64,000 nucleotides of DNA from Apiotrichum sp. Y4204. Its lineage: Eukaryota > Basidiomycota > Tremellomycetes > Trichosporonales > Trichosporonaceae. A program made the position numbers and the translations under genes. The notes beneath the pieces were generated by a model that made no database searches, had not been told where the DNA came from, and saw only the letters and a program-made list of their open reading frames with translations. Positions 10,988 to 23,769 of this stretch are shown piece after piece; positions within the stretch are counted from its first letter, which is position 1, and each line of letters begins with the position of its first letter. The stretch is taken from positions 1,240,001 to 1,304,000 of the forward strand of contig JAMYHL010000003.1 of assembly GCA_025531455.1 (NCBI GenBank), read 5' to 3'.

Positions 10988-12104
10988 CTAGCGCGCCTTG
11001 TTGACGCCCGCGACGGTCTTGCTCGTGCTGTGCTTGCGGAAGAACTTGCGGCGCTGACCGAGCATGTAAGTGTAGAGGACGTAGAGCGCTGCGACTAGTC
11101 AGCTTATGCGCCATGCGCCATGCGCTGGGGTATACTCACCGGGCCACCAGACGAAGAAGAGGACGAGACGGGCATACTGGATGGGTGTCCAGCGGACCGT
11201 CTTGGCCGCTGCTGCTTTGGCGCGCGCAACGTTCCAGAGCAGCTTGCGGCCGGGGGCGGTGCGCATGAGACTCTGGCGCATGGGCGCCGGGAGGCGGTGG
11301 AGGAGGTCGTGGAGCTGCCCGAGGGTGGCGGGGACGTAGGGGAGCGTGTCGAGGGGCGGGAGGGTGGAGAGGGAGAGGAAGGCCTCGGACCCCGCACCGA
11401 GCGGGTACAGCACCAAAAAGGTGTTGTAGCGCAGCCAGTTGAGGAAGTAGACGTCCTTGCCCAGGAGGGAGAGGACGTAGAACGGATACCGGATCACCTC
11501 GGTCACGCTCCATGCGAGCAGCATCGTCGTGAAGAGCGGGTTGTTGTGTGTCTGCAGTCAGTAACGCGTCACTGAGCGGCGCGAAGCCGAAGCGCAAGGC
11601 CGAAGCGTCAATCGCAAAGCCGAAGCAAAGCTGTTCGCTACTAGCTCCTCCCTACTCCCTACTGCCTACTCCCCACTCGCTCTCGCTACTCACGGCAGGA
11701 ACCATCTCCACGACGCCCCAGACCGCCCAGAGCCGGCTCGCAACCTGGCCCGCGACCGTCCCAACAGGGCTGCGGACAAGGCCAAGCAGCGCATGCACAA
11801 CCTCCATGACAGCGAGCGTTTGCGTGTACTTTGTCGCCTCGCCGAGGCCGTGGAAGTCGTAGCTCCCAGACAGGTGTTTTTCGAGCCTGCGCAGCAGCGG
11901 GGCGTGCGCCCACCGCGCGGCGTCGGCGCGCGGGGTGAGGATGAACCATACTACCAGCACTAGGAGGCGCGCCCAGAGGAGAGTGCTGACCGTGTTGAAT
12001 GCTATGAGGTAGAGCTTTGTGGGCGACAGGCCTGGGTGTAAGTGTCCTGCGTCGCCACGGCACTCGCCCTTCTTCGCCTTCTTCTCCGTGGCCGTGGTCT
12101 GCAT
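10988..12104 (-). CDS. PHS1: Very-long-chain 3-hydroxyacyl-CoA dehydratase
   Basis: Removes water from 3-hydroxyacyl-CoA, the third step of very-long-chain fatty-acid elongation in the endoplasmic reticulum; it feeds ceramide and sphingolipid synthesis. Three exons, 12104-11694, 11551-11140 and 11088-10988, give 307 residues, with CTGAC branch sites before the second and third exons. The second exon carries the family signature WSVTEVIRYPFY with the conserved Glu and Tyr region of PTPLA/HACD enzymes, followed by YFLNWLRYNTFLVLYPLG. Several hydrophobic helices are spread through the protein, and the short last exon ends LYTYM, QRRKFF and a lysine/arginine tail, as expected for a cytosolic ER-retention end. 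The first 26 residues are lysine-rich and unique; a 27-base stretch at about 12028-12054 could be an optional in-frame intron, but I keep it as coding. The acceptor of the last exon is placed at TCGCAG because the nearer TAG is too close to the branch site. Confidence 0.9.
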
Positions 12105-12402
12105 GGTGGATGGATGGATGAGAGGAGAGAGGAGAGAGATTGTGAGTTCAGCTGGTTGTACTCTGTTCGTGGGATGTGGACGGGTGGAGGCAGTCAGTCG
12201 CGTTGCCGGGGTTGGGCCGTGGGGCACGTCGTGGGGCGCGGGGCACGAGGCGCGACGTGGGGGGTGCAGTGTCATCATCAAATCAATCATCACACCAAAA
12301 CATCACTCAAAGTCTCCGCCGTCTCCGTCGCTGTTCGCTTTTGGCTCTACTATGAATGCATATGCGTATTGCACGAGACTACTGTATCCCTCCCTGTCCT
12401 CA

Positions 12403-15400
12403 TTAAAACCGCCCCGCGGCCGCCTTGCCCGCATTCATGACCTTGCGCGTCTCGCTCCGCCGCTCGTCGAGCGACATGCCGTTCGTGCGCAGGAGGTACG
12501 CGCTCGCAAAGTGCTCGACGTCGGCCGGCGGCAGCGCATGCAGCACGTGCGGGTCGTGCGCGCCGTGCGCGGACGTGAGCTTGAGCCAGTACGAGATGAG
12601 CGTGGCTGCCTCCTCTGCGAAAAACTCGCGCGACTCGCCACCGACCTCGTCGTGCATCGCCGTGACCACGTCCCACAGATCCCGCAGCCCAACGCCGCCG
12701 GCAAGCAGCGCCTCGCTCGCCCAGCCTGCGGTAGAGCTGTCGCGGTACGGTGCCACCTCGTTGTACACTAGCGGGATGATAATGTCGGCCGGCGCGCCCT
12801 CGGATGGGTAGTACTTTCGGCACAGCTCGGTGATGAGCTCGCCGACGGACGCCTCGAGAGGTACCTGGCTTTCGCGCGAGCGGAGCAGCTGCAGCCAGAC
12901 GGCGGAGCACACATCCTCGACGCGCGTGTCGGATGTCTTGAGGATGAGCAGGATGGGCTCAAGGAGACGCAGCGGGCGCGCAAAGTTCTGGTACAGGTCG
13001 TCGAGGCTCAACAGCTCGGCGTTGAGCTGCAGCAACGGTTCGACCTTTTCGGCCTCTGTCATGTCCGGGTGTCCCTCCACCGCACGCACAATCTCAAGCT
13101 GGACCTGCGCGACGTCGATGCGCTCCTGCAGGCCAGTGGTGAACTCGACGTCCTCGGACCCGACCGATGCTGCGGATTTTGCGTTCGTGAGCGCCTGGGC
13201 GAGGTAGTACACCCGCTCATCGAGGGCCATTATGCCGTCGCGCGTCGCGAGGTCTGCGAGCGCCTTGGCCGCGAGGAGGTACTCTTCCCGGCGTGCGTAG
13301 AACTTCCACAGCAGGTCACGGCGTTCCGGGACGTTTGAAGTAGTGAGCTGGAGGTACGACTCGATGAACGGCGTGTCAAACTGACGTCAGAGAAAGTAAG
13401 GTGCTTCACCCACCTCGAGAAGCTGGTCAGAGCGGCCGAGGGCAACAGTCCAGTCGTAGAGGTAAAAGTGGAACAGCTCGTCGTCCGAGCCAATAGCGAG
13501 CGCGTATGCCTCGTCGCGAATCCGCGTTGCGTCCGTTGCTGCCGTCAGAAAGAGTACCCCACCTCGGCACCCACCCTTGTTGTTCGCAATCGCGCGGTTC
13601 AGCTCCTCATCGTACGCGCCAAGCGCCTCAACCACGAGCTGATAGCACTCTTGGCGCTGCTCGAGGAACGCGGCGCGCGGGTCACCCGCCTGCCGCCCGT
13701 CGCGCACATAGTCACCCGCCTTGTCGTCCGGGTCGATCTCGGACGCGACACGCAGGGGCAGCTCGATCGTGCCGCGCACGTCCTGCAGCGCGCGGTACCG
13801 CCGCGTCGCGTCCTGCAGGCGGGGGAAAACGGCGCCGGGTGCTGAAGACGCTGCGCGGGAGAAAAGGCGGAGCGACTCTGCGAGCTGCTCGGCACGCTCG
13901 ATCGCATCACGCGTGCTCTCTGCACGACGGAGGCTCTCCTCCGCCTTGTAGAGGACCACATCGCCAGGCTGGACAAACGTCCCGCAGCGCTGTTGGAGGA
14001 TGGTCGAGAGGTTGTCGATACCCAGCTCGGCGCCAATCTGGAGCTCGATCAGGGCAGTGACCAGCTTGCGCGCGACGTCCCTGCCGCCCTGCGAGGTGAG
14101 GAGGCCCTGGAAGGTGAGGCTCGCGAGCGTGTTCTGCGTCTGAGTGTCGCACTTTGCAATCACGTCTGGGAGCTTGTAGTCGTTGAGCAGGAGCACAAAC
14201 GAGATGGCCTCGATCGCCTGCTTGAGAAGCGTCTGCAGGCCGTGCAGCGAGAGCTCTTCCTGGTCCCACGCTAGCTTGGCCTCGCCCTCGGCCTGATGCC
14301 GCGGGAACGGGTGCTCTTCGATATACCTGCGCAGCTCGGCAAGGCGGCTCTGGACGTCGAGGAGTATCTTGTCCGACACACCGAGAGCGAGCTTCTTGGC
14401 GCCGGCGGGAAGCGTGACCTTGCAGTTCCAGATCGGGCGGAGGAAACGGGCGAGGATGAGGGCGAGGCCGTCGTGACGCGGGGAGTAGACGATGGTGCGC
14501 ACGCCGGTGCCCGAGGTGCGGATGACCGGAGGTTCCGCGGCGAGGAGGATGTTTGCAGCGGCGGAAGCGAGGTCGGCGGCCTTGTTGTCAGTCCCAGCGC
14601 GAATACCCATCTGGACGCCCATCTCGGAGAGCTGCACGCGGCCAAAAGCAGCACGCGAAATGAGAATCGCGCCGTCCTTCTCGAGTTCGAGGTCGGCGTC
14701 GAGCATGTCGATCGGACGGGGGATGACGGCCCAGAAGATTCCGCTCGTGGCGAGAATCACAAACTGGCGCGCCGCAACCGTCGCCTGGCGCGGGAGGGCG
14801 GAGAGCGCAATACCATCGCTACGGCGGAGCGAAACCGGCGCGCGGGATGGGTCCGTGGCGGTCACCTCGGCGATCGTCCACACCTGCGAGGGGAGAGTCT
14901 CAATGACAGCCCATTCCTGCAGGACCTGCTGGTGGTAGTTCTCCATGTTCTCGCGCATGGCCGCCTGGCGCCCAACAGCCGGAGTAACAAAGGTGAGGCG
15001 CGAGGTCGGCGACGGGTTCTCGCTGGTATGGACGGTAATCAGCGTGCCAGACGAGTAGCAGCTCTGAGGGTCCGCACGCGTCGTGTCGGGCGGCGGACCA
15101 CGGTGACCGACAATTTGCAGCCCGCCTGCCTGGTATCCGGCAAAGTACGTGTTCGCCTGTCCGAGATAGATACGCGCTCCCGAGTGGGCGATAGCCACCA
15201 GCCACGCCTTCTTGCTCTCCTGCCCGCCGACAATCGCAATGGTCGCAACCCGCGCACCCTGCTGCGGTGACGTGCCGCCGTACCCGAGGCGCTGGAGGTC
15301 CGAGTGGATCGAGTGGTACTTTCCGCGCGCCTCAAACTTTGTGCCCGAGATGTCAAACCACTCAATCTCGTTGCGCGTGCGGAGAACAAACAAACGGCCC

Positions 15401-16565
15401 TGCTGCGGATCGACCACAAACGACTCGATGCCCTCGCGTGTCCCGCTCGTAAACACATTCGGCACCCACGAGCTGAGGTACCCGCTGCTGCGGTTCAGAA
15501 TCCACACTTTGGACCCGCCCGAGAGCCAGCCCGCGTGTGTGCTGTACTCGAGCTCGTAGAGCTCCTTGTTCGCGCCAAGCATAAAGATACGCCCAGAGTC
15601 GGTACCGCGGATGTCGACCATCGATGTCGGCATGTCGGCCGAGAGGTTGGTGGCGTACAGCGACAGCTCGCCCTTTGCCGACTTTGACAAGCCCAGCAGC
15701 GTGACCTTTGACGCCGTGCAGATGACAAGCAGGTGCGTAATGTCATCCACAAACACGTCCTTGCGCGCGCGCATCAGCCCGACCGCCTGGATCGTATCCG
15801 CCTGCTGGTCGTATCTGCTAAAGTCGCGTCCGTCATTGTAGTCCCACAGGAACAGCTTGTTGTCGACGGTGAACCACGCCCGCTCAATTTCCTCGAACAG
15901 GCCCATGCGGGCAGTGAGATGTTTATCTAATATCAGTACCGGGCAACACCAAGCCCAAACACCAAGCAATCCTCCGCAAACTCACAGTTCAGCTCCTGGT
16001 GGAGCGCATCCGGCAGCGGCGTCGTCTTGGTGATGCGCGCGACGCGGAACGCCGTGCTCTGCGACGGCGGCGCAGCATACTGCGGCTCGGACGCTAATGT
16101 CAGTCGCTACACCAATCCGCTTGGCTCCGACTCACAAGGAACAAGCGTGTCAGCCAGGTCGGGGGAGATCTCCGTGTCGGCCGTGAGCGCGCGCTCAATC
16201 TTGCCCCTCGCGCGCCCGACGGGACCATACACCGGGTCCTCGTCGCGGGTGACGCTCTCGAGCGGCTGCGGCTGGAGCGACGACGGCGGCGGGTAGTTGG
16301 TGTATCCGACCGGCGCGACGGGGCCAGAGACGGGGGCAATGGGGGCTACGGGCCCAGATGGAGCCGAGGCGCCGGCGCCGGCGCCGGCGCGCACGGCCCA
16401 CGCACCCTGCGGCGCCGAGTAGCTGCCGGCCTGCGCGCCGTACATGTTTGCGCCAGGAGCAGCGGCGGCGTACGGCTGAACCTGCCGGCCAAACTGGTCG
16501 GTTGGCGGAAGCTGCGGATACGCCGGCTGAGACTGGTAGGGATACCCCTGCTGGTTGCTGTACAT
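12403..16565 (-). CDS. NUP170: Nucleoporin NUP155/NUP170 family
   Basis: Large inner-ring scaffold subunit of the nuclear pore complex. Four exons, 16565-16136, 16093-15986, 15926-13414 and 13380-12403, encode 1342 residues, close to the usual 1300-1500. The first 100 or so residues are Gly/Ala/Pro/Tyr/Gln-rich and disordered. The conserved core starts near the third exon with GLFEEIERAWFTVDNKLFLW, the typical opening of the Nup155 beta-propeller, followed by the propeller and then the alpha-helical solenoid that fills the rest. The third intron (13381-13413) is only 33 nt. The start is the first ATG in frame; longer in-frame extension has no ATG. A GGCGCC repeat at about 16366-16391 encodes the Ala-Gly run. 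The gene symbol follows yeast usage; NUP157 and NUP170 cannot be separated outside yeasts with the duplication. Confidence 0.93.
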
Positions 16566-17159
16566 GACTTCGAGCAAGAGACAATGGGCTGGCGACGGTC
16601 AAGGAGGGGCAGTTTTGATCGAGGCCCCAAGACGAGGGCCAGAGGCGGGCCACGCGGTCGGATGGGTGCGGGTCGGTGTGCCGCGCCGCGCGATGAGTGA
16701 GTGGGAGAGGGAAAGGGAAAGGGGATGGATGAGACTGAGAAGAGATGTGGAGAGAGTGCTTTTGTGTTGATGTGATTGTTGGTTGTGGTGCATCTCAAGC
16801 CACCACCCACCATTCGAGAAGTTCCAAAACGACCCAAAGGTTCAAAGTGTCATTGTGCGTGCAGTGGTGCACACGAATTTTGCTTCCGTCAAGCCATTCT
16901 GCTGTTGTTTGGTCGTCGTCATGGCAGTCTGCTGCCCTCTCTTCAATGACACCACCATTTGACAACTGTGACGAGCGAAGACGAGCCCTTGGCTATGGTA
17001 CACACGATACATGCACAGGAAAGTACTACGGCAAAGCGCACAACTGCTCTTGCTGTCTTCGCAAAGTATATCTACTTGCCTCACTTCTTGTCACACACAC
17101 ACAGTCTACACAGTCTACACAGTCTGCTGTACACGACACTGGCACAGCAAGGCACTTCA
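16566..17159. other. NUP155 promoter region and 3' flank of the next gene
   Basis: About 600 bases between two genes both on the minus strand. On the minus strand it contains C/T-rich tracts just upstream of the nucleoporin ATG, as found in front of other genes here. A short GTCTACACA direct repeat lies at about 17103-17125. No gene is seen. Confidence 0.55.
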
Positions 17160-20100
17160 TCACCTTGTCGGCTTCATAGCCCCTTGACGCTTTTTGCGCA
17201 TCTCACGGACACTAGAATGGTCAGCACATCTCTTACACGGGCCACATTTCCGTCTCACCGGGTGAGAATGGCCGCCGGCGAACGCTTAAGATATCCTTGA
17301 TCGACAAGCGTCTGCTGGCACAACTCTCCGAGCCTGCTTGGCAGAGGCTTGTCCATAGGACAGTCGGCAAAGCATTTCTCAAGGATATCAAGCTGTGGCG
17401 GGTTAGAAATGAGCATGCTGAACACTCACCTCCTCTTGGCTGTACGTGTTTGTGCCACTGGAACGACGGCCATCGTGAGTTGGATTCTTAGTTTGGGGTT
17501 TGGTTCCAGTTGCTGATGTTGAAGCCTCGTTGTTTGGAGCGGCAGTCTCTGAAGGAGTGGGGATGGGATCAGAGACTGGGGAGCAACTTGGAGGAGTTGC
17601 GAAGGATGACGACGAGGCTATATCACGGGGTTTCCGATTGAGCTGCTCCGTGGTCACCAAAGAGGCCGCAATAAGGGATTCGTTCGGTTTGATCGACACC
17701 TAAGGGTTAACCGTGTACACTGACTGGACTCACATTTGCCGTCTTCGAACGGCCGCGTTTCTTGGGCACATCCGAGTCAACGGGAATGCTGTCCTCCGCG
17801 ACAGGCAGCTTGCGCTTTGTTCGACGAGGTGTGTACGGCGTCTGACTGTTAGCAGCCTGACAAGCCCATCCGGCCGGACTCACTTTGAATGACTCGGTGT
17901 TCGGAGGACTACTCGGGGCTACGAGCGAACTCTCAGTTTGCGCTGACGACACTCCTTCAGGAGTTGGCCCCGTTACAACAGGCTCACGATACTTGTCAGT
18001 GGCGCGTTTGCGAGGTCGAGAAGGGGGCGACGGCAGTGGCAACGGGAGACTTGGCGGCGTTGGGGGAGATGGGGTGAGAGGAGACCCTAACGCAATCTCG
18101 ACGTGATCAGTGGATGGAGACTTGGCTGGCGTTCCCAACGGGAGGTGTGCAATGTCGTGGGAAATGGTGCTGTCATGGTTGGACGTGGGGTCGGTTTCCT
18201 CCGCGGCAGCCTCGCCGTGGTCCTCGGCTTCAGTGGGAGCCTGGGCTGTTGCCGTCGGCTTCCGGCCACGTTTGACAGGCGTCGACGCCGGGGATCCCGA
18301 GGGTGTCCTGGTTCTTTTGGCGCCTCGCCCAGCTGCAACGCTTGACGCGGAACTCGGCGCGCAGTCCTTCGACTCCGGGATCGAAGTTGCCGCCCGCCTT
18401 CGAGTTCGATTTGGTGGAAGTTTCTTGTCATCATAGGTCTTAAGGTTTTTGCTGTTGGCGATCAGCCCATCGACCTCGGCCATCTTCTGACGTTTCCGAC
18501 GCTGGGTGCTGCTCTAATTAACCTTAATTCCTGGTAGAGAAACTCACGGAGGTCTAGCCTTTACCTGGGGCTGTTCGGGAGGAACCGGCTGGCTTGGGTC
18601 TGATTGATCTTGGGGTTCGAAAGATGACTTTTCCTTGGACTCAACAGTGTCGGTGGACGATACATCTATTTCGGATGGATGGACGGTCGTCTCCGACATA
18701 GGAGAAGCGACTTGCACGTCAGGCGTTGGCGACTGCGCTGGCTGCTTCACTGGCTGTGCGGGCTCGTTGGCTGAGGTGATGGCAGTATCAATTGCGTCCA
18801 GAGTGGACTCGGAGTCGGAGTCTGCATCGTAATCAGCTGGAGGTCCCACAATCGGTGGGAGGATCGCCTCAGCAAGGACAGGAGAGTGAACATCGACTCG
18901 GGCCACCGTTGCTGGAGCGCACTCCATTCCACGAGACCGGGGGCGTGGGCTAGTTGCAGAGGAGGAGAGCTGTTGGCAGAGTGGTCGAGCTATGTTGGAC
19001 TTGGACGTGGCCTGACAGCCTGTTCCGGAAAAGAAACGGCGTGGGCCAGGCGATGACTGGGGTGAAGGAGGCTTCTGCTGACGCTTTGCAGCTGTGCGAG
19101 CCTTGGGAGGAACAAAGTGGTGCTCGAACTCGGCGTGGGACGGTGATACAATCTCTGGATCCCACAGAGTTGCTGCCATCTCTGTAGTTGTTTGTTTCGG
19201 AGAAGCAGAACTGTCATGGGATGACGTCGTCCTCGACATGGGGTTTGAAGACTTGGATTCATCAGGAGACATTACTGTGACAGGCTCTGCCAGTGAGGGA
19301 GATGGGCTTGTGAGTACGTCTTGTGGGTCGGAAGTCGGGTGCTGCACTTCGTCCGTGATCTGGTCGTCGATGATTTGATCATGGATGGTATCGGTCGATT
19401 CCTCAAGGCGCCCTTCGCTCCCAGCAAGGACGGCTGTTGTCACCTCAGCGTCAGGTGATGTCTCGGGCATTGAGGGCGTATCGGTTTCCGTCGGGACTAG
19501 ATGCATGGGAACATTCGGTTCGTCCTGAGACGCCGGAGGCTCGTTGCATTTTGCCGGTTGATCCTGCGCGTTAGTGTCAATGTTGAAAGCAAATAGCGCA
19601 CAGTAGAGTCATCACAGAGGACATATTGAGGCGCAATCGGTTGTTGGACTCCAGCCGCAACTTGAGTTTCACAGGTGTCGTCTTTCGCACACGTCGCGGA
19701 AAGCTCATTGCGCTCCTCCTCAGTATTGCCCTGTGGAGACAGAACGCAAGCTACTGCCTCTTCAGGTGATTCAGAGGTGCAAGGTGGTCCCGCTCCAACA
19801 GCGAGACTGCAAGGCTCCGCTGATGTCCCGAGATCAACAGGAGCCTCCACTTCAGGGGCATTCGCCTCGATGGGAGTGTTCGTGACACTGAAGGACTCTG
19901 CAGTGTCGTCGTCGACGAGAGTCTCAGGAACGACACCAACGTCTTGAGAGGCGGCAGGGCTTGTTACGGTGGGCTCATTCGCAACGCTTACGGATTCTGC
20001 GGGACCAACCGGTTCCTCGGTGGATGGTCCCTGGGCAGTCAACATGTCAGACGAATCAGATGCTGCGGTGTCGATGACGGCGAAAGAAAGCTCTCCACGA

Positions 20101-21679
20101 GGACCGGCGGACGTTTCAACCATGGGCTCGGGTGATGGAGTCTTAATAATGGCATTCTTCTCACTTTCCGTGCCATCCTCCTTCATGATCATGTCGGTGT
20201 CGGCGCTCAACTCGACTTCAACTTCGACTTCGATTTCGGTTCCGCCCTTGTCACTGCCGATGTCGTTCTCCATAGCATCATCAGGCATGTTGCTCGTGTT
20301 GACACTGAGGCCTGGGACTGGTTCATGCGCCTCAACGACGGCGGGGCTTGTAACAGTGTCCCAGGGCGCTTTCACCGATACGCTGTCGGTGTCGCTCACC
20401 ATGTCAACATGGTCGGTCGCCGACTCCAAAGAGGTACCTCCCATGCCATCGACCACAGGCTCCTCGGCGGTTGGGCTTTCAGGTGCTGGTGCCTCATGGT
20501 CATGGGGCGTAACAGGCGTGGGGGATTGGGATGCCGCTGCGGCTGGCTCTCCGGAGGCGGCAGGCTCGCCTGAGCTCTCCACCGGGCAACTGTCATCTGA
20601 TTCGTCCTGACGCAAATCCGCCGGAGGGGACACAAGTGAGTCCGTTGAGGTGGGGGTCGGGAGGGTGGCTGGATGAACACTGTCGGCATCTGGGGCTGTC
20701 TGAGCTGTGGCTGTTGGGGCTAGGGCCTTGTATTTTGCTTCTGACAGATCGATGGGATTGTCGTCCTCGTTTTCGGGTGTCGAGGCGTCCGCCACTTCCA
20801 GGGGCGAGAAGGGCCGCTGGGACAGAGGTGTGAGGGGAGGACTAGTGTAAGGAGGAGAATCTCCAAAATATGCCTCGGGGGTGTGGCTGGCAGAGAGGGC
20901 ACTGTCCTCAATGGGAGTGTTTGTCTGCGTCGACAAGCGGACCTCGTTGTTTGCAAAGGAATTTGATACCGATAGCCAAAGGAGAGACGGAGGAGTTGTA
21001 TCACCGTTGTCCGATGGTGTGGGAAGCTTGCGGTATGCCTTTGCGTAGAGCGGGTGAAGAATGAGAGCGCCTAGCGGTCTACTCGGTGTGCACAATTCCT
21101 CTGGTTGAGGACATGACGGGGACGCGGGCATGGGGGTGCTAGGGTTGAAGGTTGATTTGAGTGACTCTGGGTCCTCCTGAAGGGTCAGAAAGGGTGTTTG
21201 ATACGAGGGAGAAGAGAGAGAACAGCGACAGTGGCCATTGGAGAGTATAACTCCGGATGCGCCAGCAAACGCAGGCGAACCGTGCGACCAGGATGAAGCA
21301 ACAACAACAACCCTGCGGCCTACGGGAAGCACCCAAAACTCGGAGCACTGAAATGAAGAAGAATCTGTCAGCTACTCACTTCAGAGGGGCCGGGACTACT
21401 GCGCTCGAGCCTGCACAACGTCTGCTCAATTTCAAACGAATACTCGGCCAACCGACACGCCTGCTGCTCTTGCGAGGGTGTGGGGAGGGTGTACCCCAAA
21501 ATATCCGCCTCAGCGCAAGTGATACCGATTGTTTTCTGAACATCATATGCACCGAGCATCTCTGCTGGGAGGGGGAACGACTCGCTGTCGAGCCAGTCGT
21601 CGTCTTCGACTGTGTCGGAAACGGCGTTCTGGTCGAGGGGCCACGAGGGGTGACTTGGTCCTGGGGGCGATATGATCAT
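17160..21679 (-). CDS. Giant disordered nuclear protein with C-terminal SANT/Myb-like segment
   Basis: Eight exons on the minus strand: 21679-21380, 21347-19602, 19563-18565, 18501-17884, 17841-17734, 17699-17430, 17392-17259 and 17211-17160. All junctions keep phase, giving 1408 residues. Most of it is acidic, Ser/Thr/Pro-rich and surely disordered. Near residue 980 the chain switches to basic, with an RRKRQK cluster, an AT-hook-like KRGRKP at about 1090 and KKRGRSK at about 1265. The last ~65 residues (YSQEELDILEKCF, then SPAAILTRVREMRKKRQG) look like a SANT/Myb or homeodomain-like three-helix unit, created only after splicing three exons. A DNA- or chromatin-binding role is inferred. The second exon could instead start at 21176 behind a strong CTGACCCTTCAG acceptor, which would remove 57 residues; both options are in frame. 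I know no named homologue. Confidence 0.68.
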
Positions 21680-23465
21680 TGTGGAGGGATGGAAGGAGAG
21701 AAGACGGTGACACTCTCTGTCACACAACGACGGTCTACTTTTGAATTATAGTGGCTGCGACCAAGAGGAGGCCGAAGAGGCTGCCGGTAGTGCAGAGTGG
21801 GTTGCGAGACGCGAGACACCGGTGCTCGAGCAACGTGTCGAGTGCGAGAAGAACAGTGGAGCGAAATCGAATGGTAAAAGTGGTAAAGTGAGAGGAGATG
21901 ATGATCAGAAATCAAAAGCGAGCGCGAGGGATGGACCGCACAAGAATATGGTGTGAGCACATCAAGTGGAGGGGAGGAAGACCAAAAAGAGAGGGAAGAC
22001 GATATTTTGTGTGTAGAGCAGAGAAGGGCAAGTTGTTGATGACTATGTGTTCAAACGAGGATGAAGGAAGAAGACAAGCAGTGAAGGAGGATGAAGAGTG
22101 GGAATGGAATGGTGAGTCGCAAAAAGAAAGAGCACAGTACGAGGGTTGTCTGAAGAAGAGAGTCGGAGGATGCAATAGGAATGAGTGGATGAAGAGAGCA
22201 TTGAGAAGAGTGGGTTGGATGTTATTGTGAGTGGTGTGAGCAGGACAGCAGAGAGGAAGCCGAGGAGCCAAAGTCTAGGAGTATAGGAGGCCGATGAGGG
22301 CGCGTTGTGTGTGTGTGATATGACAGCGGGAGCACTTGGGGCCTTGGGGTACGCAACGTCGCGCGTCGATCTTGCGCAACAGCAAACAGTGAGTCAGAAG
22401 ATACAGGAGCTGCAAGCTTCAGGCCTTCAGGTCTGCCGGCGACAGGCAACACCCTAGACGCACACACAGGATCTACACTCTCGTTTCTTGGGATCGTCGC
22501 GCTGGAGCAAAGGGTACAAGGGGTAGCGAGTGAAGGGAAAAGTGTTATTGATAACGTTGTCATCGGTAATGTAATATCAGATATTACAGACCTGCAAGAC
22601 CTGCAGACGCGCACACAGCTCTTAAAAAAAGAAGCATCGAGGCCTCGAGGCCCCAAGGGCCGAGGGAGAGTGAAGTGGAGGTGGTTGATGTTGGGTGAGT
22701 GTACTCTGTGCTCTGTGCGCTCAATAGCAGAGCGTCGAGCGTAGAGCGCAGAGCAGGGAGTGCAAAGCGCATGACGGTCTGAGCTCGGGCAAGCCGGGCA
22801 AGCCGGGCATGACCGGGCATCGAGGCAGAAAGGCACATCTTCAGAAGCCAGAAGCACACCTCATCTCCTAGAACCCTGGTATTCTGGACTCCCCCCATCC
22901 CAAACCTCCCGCTCACCCAAGGCGCAAGGATAAGACAATAACCCGCAGTCAGAGGGAGAGCGCGAGAGGCGGTCGAAACGGAGACCTGGATACGTATGTA
23001 TAGCACGGCAGGGGACATCGTTTCCAGCGAACGCCAAACAAAAAGAGAAACAAAAGCTCGTCAAAAACGCGCAACAGCCGCACCACGGACCGCAGGTCAA
23101 AAGTGTGCAGTGAGTATCGTGTAGGGGGGCGCAGCGGTGCATGGGCGCATGGGCCTCCCTTCAGCTTTTCAGCTCGCGCGCTTGTGCGCTCCCGGCTTTT
23201 CCTCCGAAGCGCAAGAGTCGCTCGGGTTGCCGGGTTCCCAAGTCCCACAGCCTTGCGCTCACTCAGCTGCGTCTGCGAAGCGGCAGAAGCTGTCAGCTGA
23301 CAGTGAAAACGCGCTTCGCGGATCGCGCAGCACGCAGCGCACAGCGACCATGTGCCGGATCACTGGAGCCACGCCCCCGGCCATGTTGCACACGTCTAGA
23401 CTATTCGGCGGGCTTCCGAGCTTCCGAGTTCTGTTTCCTGTTGCAGAGCATGCGGAGTGTGGCCA

Positions 23466-23501
23466 GCAGATCGGCAGATCGGCAGATCGGCAGATCGGCA
23501 G
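23466..23501. repeat. Eight-base tandem repeat (GCAGATCG)
   Basis: Four and a half perfect copies of GCAGATCG in the gene-poor region upstream of the tRNA-Lys. Confidence 0.92.
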
Positions 23502-23724
23502 GTAAGCTCCTCGATTCTCGTGAGGATTCAGCATCTGGGTTCGACCAAGATCGGCGCGTCAGGGACACTGTCCCCACTAGACCGCGCTAGCACGATTGCT
23601 AATCTACGACGCTTGACGCGCGAGACGCGAGACCGGCCTCCCTTCCGCCCTCCACAGTTCACTCCATCCAACAAGAGCCAGAATTCACCACATCCTGCCT
23701 CCCTATACCATTCCATCTCCTCCC

Positions 23725-23729
23725 AAAAA
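23725..23729 (-). terminator. Likely RNA polymerase III terminator of tRNA-Lys
   Basis: A run of five T on the transcribed (minus) strand about 41 bases past the tRNA 3' end; it is the first T run of that length downstream. Confidence 0.5.
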
Positions 23730-23769
23730 GGTCCTCAGGACATGAACTCGCGCTCTCGCGCCTCCTCGC

